Source: a bacterium
Lineage (GTDB): Bacteria; Planctomycetota; UBA1135; UBA2386
Assembly (NCBI GenBank): GCA_030432695.1
Contig: JAUILN010000006.1
Span: 531,909-595,908, forward strand
DNA length: 64,000 nucleotides
Direction: 5' to 3'
The translations under genes and the position numbers were made by a program. The stretch's first letter is position 1, and each line of letters opens with the position of its first letter. Below are positions 59,291-64,000 of the stretch, piece after piece. The notes beneath the pieces are model-generated. The model did no database searches, was not told where the DNA came from, and worked only from the letters and a program-made list of their open reading frames with translations.

Positions 59291-61453
59291 ATGATCCCAG
59301 CTGCCACGATCGACGCGATCAACGCCGTGCGAGAGGCCTTCCTCGCGGCCCTCCAGGACCTGCCCGTGGTGCCCAGCTTCGCGACGCTGTGCCAGACCTC
59401 CGACGAGATCCGCGCCGACTTCGAGCGCATCGCCGCGGTGCGCGGTCGGGCCCACGTGCAGAAGCCGGCCACCGCGCGGATGACCTGCGCGCTGATCGGC
59501 AGCAGCGGCCACGGCAAGACCACGGTCCTCGACGAGATGTTCCCCGCGCTGAGCGGGCGTGGCTGGCTCGAGACCGACGTGACCGACACCACCAGCCAGG
59601 CGCTGCGGCTGGTCCACGCACCGGCCGGCGATCCGCGCGCCGAGGACGTCACCGTGCGCTCGTGGACCATCGGCCAGGTCAAGGCGCTGATGAACCACCC
59701 CGACGTCGCCGAGCAGAACCAGCGCGACGCGATCGACGTCTCCTGGGGCGAGACCTCGGTCGCGGTCGACGGCACCGACGCGTCGCTGGACGCCCGCGAC
59801 CTCGCCGAGTGGCGCTACTCCCGGCGGATCGAGCTGCATCCGTTCACCGCGCCCTACGAGGTGCCCGCCGCGAAGCGTTCCGACCGCCGCTTCATCCGCG
59901 CCTTGACGGTGAAGGAGCAGTCGTCGGTCCTCGACCCCGGCCCGGTCCTCGACCACGAGGGCCGCGCCTACAACGCGCTGCAGCTCCGTGCCCTGGTCGA
60001 GTCGGTGGAGCTCCGCGACGACTTCGCGCAGATCCTCGGTTGGTCGGACGGCGACGAGGAGCAGGCCCGCCAGCTCACCTTCGTCGACACGCCGGGTCTC
60101 GCCACCAGCAGCGTGGCCAAGGACGAGGTGCTCCGCCACTTCCTCGGCCGCAAGAGCAACCACCTGGCGCTCGAACTGCTGCGCCGCGACGAGCTCGACA
60201 TCGTGGTGCACATCGTGCTCTGCGGGCAGAAGTCGCAGTTCGACGTGCTGTGGAACGAGATCGAGAAGGAGTGCGGGCGCGCCGAGATGGAGGGTCTCGC
60301 CGAGCGGCTGATCCTGGCGGTCAACGGCGCCAACATCTACTTCACCAACCCCGACATCCGCGGCAAGTACACCGACCCCGAGACCACCCTTCGCGAGGGC
60401 GACCACTTCGCCGCGACGCTCGAGGACAACGTGCTGCAGCGGATGAGCCCGCGCGGCAACGTGCGGCCGGCGCGGATCTGCTTCCTCGACAGCCGCCGCA
60501 TCGTCGACGGCTTCGGCGACTACGAACAGTTCTACGCGCGGCACAAGCCGACGATGCTCGGCTGGGCCCAGCCCGGCGGTGTCGGCCACGACACGCTGCG
60601 GCGGCTCGGCTGTCTCGACGACTTCGCCGACAACGTCGAGGCGCTCGCCGACCCTGCGGACCGCGGCCAGGGCTTCCTGGTCCAGCAGATCCTCGATCTG
60701 GTCGCCGAGCAGGGCGAGAAGATCCTGGTGAAGAAGCACCTGGTGCGCACCGGGCTGGTCGCGGCGATCGACGCGCTCCACGAGTTGCTCGACCGCTTCT
60801 ACGACGGTCAGGGTGGGCTCAACACCGCGGCTGCCCAGGAGGCGCTCGCGCAGTGCCTCGGCTTCCTCGACCCGCGCGATCCGGCCGGCGTCGAGACATT
60901 CGCCGCGCAGCAGATCGATCCGTTCCTCGAGGGCCTGGTGCCCGGCGAGGACGACGACGCGGGCCCGACCTGGGTTGCCGATGCCTTCCTGCGCCTCGCC
61001 GACATGGTCAAGGAGGCGGTCATCGAAGCGAGCCAGGGCCGCAAGATCCCGGCCGCGATCTGGACCGAGTTCGGGCGCTTCTTCGACGAACGGGTCGATG
61101 CGTGGTGCACGCGCTGGGGCTACCGCGAGGCCGACTGGCCCGCACCGCCCGACGCCGGGGTCGGCACGCGCGACCTGCTGCGGCACTGCCTCGCATTGTC
61201 GGCGCGCGAGATCCTCTATCAGTTGCTCACCACCGAGGAGCTGGGCGCCGAGCGCGACGCGGCCTGGACGCAGAGCGAGGAGGACCGCCAGCGGATGGCC
61301 GGTCTCCTGCGTTCGCTGGAACAGGCCAAGGCCGACGCCGAGCGGCTCGCGACCCGCAACGGGATCCGCGTCGATGCCGTGATCCCAGCCGCCACGCCGC
61401 GCGGCCGCGAGGCCGCCCGCACCACGGAGACCCTGACCGGAGCCGCCCGATGA
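59291..61453 (+). CDS. Dynamin-like GTPase, SrfC-like
   Basis: 720 residues. The P-loop is GSSGHGKT (70-77) and the G3 motif DTPG is at 266-269 in LTFVDTPGLATSS; VVHIVLCGQKSQFDVL and LILAVNGANIYF follow in the place of G4. The remaining part is helical, with a coiled-coil end (about 670-700). Large GTPases with this layout may remodel membranes. The neighbour encodes an Hsp70-fold ATPase overlapping by four bases, as in srfB/srfC-type loci; the SrfC label is by analogy of size and context and needs a profile search. Confidence 0.75.
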   Translation: MIPAATIDAINAVREAFLAALQDLPVVPSFATLCQTSDEIRADFERIAAVRGRAHVQKPATARMTCALIGSSGHGKTTVLDEMFPALSGRGWLETDVTDTTSQALRLVHAPAGDPRAEDVTVRSWTIGQVKALMNHPDVAEQNQRDAIDVSWGETSVAVDGTDASLDARDLAEWRYSRRIELHPFTAPYEVPAAKRSDRRFIRALTVKEQSSVLDPGPVLDHEGRAYNALQLRALVESVELRDDFAQILGWSDGDEEQARQLTFVDTPGLATSSVAKDEVLRHFLGRKSNHLALELLRRDELDIVVHIVLCGQKSQFDVLWNEIEKECGRAEMEGLAERLILAVNGANIYFTNPDIRGKYTDPETTLREGDHFAATLEDNVLQRMSPRGNVRPARICFLDSRRIVDGFGDYEQFYARHKPTMLGWAQPGGVGHDTLRRLGCLDDFADNVEALADPADRGQGFLVQQILDLVAEQGEKILVKKHLVRTGLVAAIDALHELLDRFYDGQGGLNTAAAQEALAQCLGFLDPRDPAGVETFAAQQIDPFLEGLVPGEDDDAGPTWVADAFLRLADMVKEAVIEASQGRKIPAAIWTEFGRFFDERVDAWCTRWGYREADWPAPPDAGVGTRDLLRHCLALSAREILYQLLTTEELGAERDAAWTQSEEDRQRMAGLLRSLEQAKADAERLATRNGIRVDAVIPAATPRGREAARTTETLTGAAR

Positions 61454-63849
61454 CCGCGACCAGCCCCGACGTCCAGAGCTTCCACTGGATCGTGCTGCCG
61501 AACACCGGCATCCAGATCTGCCGCGGCTTCCCGATCGCCACCGCGGTGGCCGAGCAGGCCGGCAAGGTCTTCGAGCAGGCCCGCAAGCAGGCCGAGAAGC
61601 AGGGTGCGCCGAGCGAGGCGCTGCGCCTGGTCGACGAACACATCGCGTGCAATCGCGAACTCGAGGCGACGCCCTGGATCCAGGCCGACCCCAACGAGTT
61701 CGTGTTCTACCGGCTGCGCAAGGCCGGTGGCGAGCTGCAGCTCGACCTGGTGATCGACACCTGCAACGGCGCGGGCAGCCAGGCCGGCAACCGCCTGCCG
61801 CTGCGGGTGGCCGACGGCGCGCGGTTCTCGCTGCGCAAGTCCGAGCCACTCGCCGAGGTCTACGTCGAGAAGCACCAGAACGCCCGCAACGAGATCGGCA
61901 GCCTGGTGGTCGACTTCGGCAACACCGGCTCGGCGTTCGTGTTCTCGCGCGATGGCGCGGGGCCGCTGCAGGCGCGGGTGGTCGAGGCGCAGAACCCGTT
62001 CGATCCCGACTACCGGATCCGCGCCGAGCGCGAGGGCCACGTGCTGCGCTCGAACATGGTGGTGCTCCGGGTCAGCCCGAATCCCAAGGAGACGCCGTGG
62101 ATCGTGCTCGGCGAGCGGGCCGAGGAGCTGGTGCGCGAGCACCCGCTGACCAGCTACCTGTACGCGCCGAAGAAGTACGTCCGCGACTGGCCCGACGCGC
62201 AGCGCGCGCCCGAGCCGACCATGAAGTTCCGCGGCATCGCCGGCCAGCGCGCCGGCCTGCACCCGATGCTCGACTTCGTGCGGGTTGCCGTCGACCAGAT
62301 GTTCCAGCAGGTGCTGGCGTCGTTGACCAACCCGCAGTTCACCTCCGACGCGCCGGAGTTCTACCCGCAGATCCGCCGCGTGATGCTGACCTACCCGCTC
62401 ACCTGGCGCGAGGTCGACCGCCGGCTGTTCCACGACCTGGTGCGGCAGACCGCGCTCAGGCTGTTGAACCACGAGGAGTCGCGGCGCGAGCAGTTCGAGG
62501 TCGAGCTGATCTGCAGCGAGCCGGTGGCGGTCGCCGCGTACGTGCTGTGGGAGACGATCTTCCAGTTCGAGGCGCAGAACCTGAAGCTCGCCGCGAGTTC
62601 GCTCGGCAACACCGCGGGCACGCCCGAGCTGCGGATGCTGGTCCTCGACATCGGCGGCGGTTCGACCGACATCGCCTGCGTCGACATCGGCTGGGCGGTG
62701 CGCGAGGACGACGGCTCGGTCGACGTGAACTTCCGGATGATCGAGTCGATGCGCTTCAACCGCGCCGGCGACCGCATCGCCCACTGGATCGCCACCTCGA
62801 TCGTCTGCTTCCTCCGCGACAAGCACGGGCTGACCGAGCCGCTCGACTTCCTGCACGAGTCGACCGAGCCGGCGTTCACGCTCACCCACAAGCGCCGCGC
62901 GCTGTCGCGGATCGCGGCGTTGACCGAGGAGTGCAAGCGGGCGATCGCCGGGGAGGAGCGCGCGTGGGAGCTCGGCCCCGAGCGGGAGCTCGAGTTGCTC
63001 GAGTGCTTCGCCCCGCTGCTCGACGGCGAGGGCTGGCGCGAGAAGGCCAAGTCGGCGCCTCGGCTCATGATCGACGAGGAGCTGTTGCGCTCCTGGCTGT
63101 CTCAGGATCGTCAGACCCTGTCGCCGGAGACCAACGGCGAGCCGGGCTTCGACGACATCTTCGTCTACCTCGGCGAGCTGCGCCGTTCGCTGGCGCTGAA
63201 GGGCCGCGAGCCGCACTGCGTGATCCTCAGCGGCCGGACCACGAGGCTCGGCTTCCTGAAGGAGATGGCGGCTCGCTCGATGCGGCTGCCGATGCATCGG
63301 GTGCGCACGCTGGAGGAGATCCTGCCCGAGACCCTGCGCCGCAGCGGCGCGAAGAACCTCGACAAGCTGGCGGTGGTGTTCGGTGCGCAGCGCTTCCGCT
63401 TCGGCGACCACATCCGCTTCCAGGCCCTGCCCGGCGAGGCGATCTTCAACCGCTACATCGGCACCGTCCGCGAGTCGCGCACCGGCCTGCGGCTCAACAA
63501 GGTGATGATCGAGCCGGGCGACGGCACGCCGCGCTCGATCAAGGTCGAGGTCGGGCCAGCGCGCGACGTGCGCATCGGCCACGCCTTCCGCGAGTCGGGC
63601 ACCGCGCAGGTGATCGCGGCGCTCTCCAACCGCAGCCACACCGAGACCTTCGAGGTCGAACTCGACGTCCTCGACGACTACACGGTGCGCATGCCGGCCC
63701 ACGAGCACGTAGTGCTCACCGAGTGGGTCCCCGGCGGCAACGACTTCGTGGTCGACAACTTCAACGACACCGGGCGGATCGATCAGGAGCCGGCCGGGAT
63801 GATGGCGGGAGTGATCGGGGCGGGGCGACGGTCGGCCGGAGACGGCTAG
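61450..63849 (+). CDS. Hsp70/actin-fold ATPase, SrfB-like
   Basis: 799 residues. Phosphate-1 motif VVDFGNTGSAFVFSRDG (about 154), phosphate-2 motif LVLDIGGGSTDIACVDIG (398-415, Asp400) and an adenosine-type motif CVILSGRTTRLGFLKEM (590-606) define the actin/Hsp70/sugar-kinase fold. The N-terminal 140 residues and C-terminal 120 residues are extra beta domains. There is no peptide-binding DnaK C-terminus. It resembles the SrfB family by length and motif spacing. It is translated with the GTPase gene through an ATGA overlap. The substrate or partner is unknown. Confidence 0.8.
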   Translation: MTATSPDVQSFHWIVLPNTGIQICRGFPIATAVAEQAGKVFEQARKQAEKQGAPSEALRLVDEHIACNRELEATPWIQADPNEFVFYRLRKAGGELQLDLVIDTCNGAGSQAGNRLPLRVADGARFSLRKSEPLAEVYVEKHQNARNEIGSLVVDFGNTGSAFVFSRDGAGPLQARVVEAQNPFDPDYRIRAEREGHVLRSNMVVLRVSPNPKETPWIVLGERAEELVREHPLTSYLYAPKKYVRDWPDAQRAPEPTMKFRGIAGQRAGLHPMLDFVRVAVDQMFQQVLASLTNPQFTSDAPEFYPQIRRVMLTYPLTWREVDRRLFHDLVRQTALRLLNHEESRREQFEVELICSEPVAVAAYVLWETIFQFEAQNLKLAASSLGNTAGTPELRMLVLDIGGGSTDIACVDIGWAVREDDGSVDVNFRMIESMRFNRAGDRIAHWIATSIVCFLRDKHGLTEPLDFLHESTEPAFTLTHKRRALSRIAALTEECKRAIAGEERAWELGPERELELLECFAPLLDGEGWREKAKSAPRLMIDEELLRSWLSQDRQTLSPETNGEPGFDDIFVYLGELRRSLALKGREPHCVILSGRTTRLGFLKEMAARSMRLPMHRVRTLEEILPETLRRSGAKNLDKLAVVFGAQRFRFGDHIRFQALPGEAIFNRYIGTVRESRTGLRLNKVMIEPGDGTPRSIKVEVGPARDVRIGHAFRESGTAQVIAALSNRSHTETFEVELDVLDDYTVRMPAHEHVVLTEWVPGGNDFVVDNFNDTGRIDQEPAGMMAGVIGAGRRSAGDG

Positions 63850-63960
63850 CCCCCTCCCGTTTCTGTCGTGGTCGGTGCCTTCCATGAGAGGGCCGGCCGC
63901 GTCAACTCGCCGGCAGCCGTTTTTTAGGGTGGTCGAAGTCATCAGGTCATAGGAAGCCGA

Positions 63961-63984
63961 GTCTGGGCCGCTCGAGGCCCAGAC
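63961..63984. other. Perfect hairpin near the right window edge
   Basis: GTCTGGGCC, a six-base loop GCTCGA, and GGCCCAGAC form a 9-bp perfect stem. No U-run follows on either strand inside the window, so termination is not demonstrated; it could belong to the leader of a gene beyond the edge. The rest of 63850-64000 shows a T6 run at 63921-63926 after a weak 5-bp GC stem and no gene. Confidence 0.35.
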
Positions 63985-64000
63985 GTCGTCCGCCGATCAA

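Noticed and set aside
61450..63849. DnaK chaperone call for the Hsp70-fold protein
   Set aside because: Only the actin-like ATPase motifs match; the substrate-binding domain and DnaK length pattern are absent.
63880..63926. Intrinsic terminator after the last gene (GC stem then T6)
   Set aside because: The stem is only five base pairs and separated from the T-run by several bases; too weak to call.
57503..63942. Very long minus-strand open frames (up to about 1450 codons) opposite the VWA, GTPase and Hsp70-fold genes
   Set aside because: Their translations are Ala/Arg/Gly/Leu/Val-rich with no motifs, a normal effect of high GC at third codon positions; the + strand genes have clear family motifs.

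Overview
The window is high-GC bacterial DNA that is almost entirely coding. It probably comes from a Planctomycetota-like, Gram-negative-type bacterium. This is an inference from gene content: several PknB-type kinases fused to membrane segments, TPR or formylglycine-enzyme-like domains; an ECF sigma factor placed directly before such a kinase; secreted FG-GAP and cysteine-rich proteins; a Kdo-8-phosphate synthase; and IS66 remnants. No rRNA, tRNA or CRISPR was seen.

Positions 1-27191 form an accessory island read entirely on the + strand, apart from one doubtful 36-codon ORF. It opens with two very large neighbouring proteins (the first cut by the window edge) that share a recurring short beta module resembling the C-terminal half of a PASTA domain and a similar C-terminal end. 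The second also starts with a kinase-like domain that lacks the catalytic residues. These are followed by a membrane-anchored, apparently exported TPR-CHAT protease, an M48 metallopeptidase lipoprotein, a two-FHA-domain ABCG-like transporter, a TerA-like and two TerD-like calcium-binding proteins, three TerY-type von Willebrand A proteins, a PP2C phosphatase, a zinc-ribbon protein kinase, a TerB-like acidic protein and a Na+/Ca2+-exchanger-family membrane protein. The kinase, phosphatase and TerY genes form the known TerY-P triad. The combination with the giant repeat proteins, CHAT protease and FHA transporter looks like one phosphorylation- and calcium-controlled envelope stress or conflict system, and I know of no description of it.

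Positions 27192-28732 are a scar: the C-terminal part of an IS66 transposase with an in-frame stop, a remnant of an IS66 helper ORF, and about 0.5 kb without a recognisable gene. It probably marks the right edge of the island.

Positions 28733-51336 look like core or lineage genes with stronger GC bias: a secreted FG-GAP protein; a minus-strand operon of diacylglycerol-kinase-family protein, kdsA and a TPR Ser/Thr kinase ending at a clear terminator; an RmlD-like/RmlC-like pair; a secreted formylglycine-enzyme-fold protein; a REC-HD-GYP regulator; an RluA-type pseudouridine synthase; a five-gene + strand run (propeller-like membrane protein, HTTM protein, bifunctional aldolase/dehydrogenase, ABC-2 exporter pair) joined mostly by ATGA overlaps; and an ECF sigma/kinase pair.

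Positions 51659-63849 hold a large secreted cysteine-containing protein on the minus strand and then a second + strand NTPase module: two overlapping AAA-type ATPases, a membrane-anchored VWA protein, a dynamin-like GTPase and an Hsp70/actin-fold ATPase. The last two resemble SrfC and SrfB and overlap by an ATGA junction. The last 150 bases hold only a hairpin.
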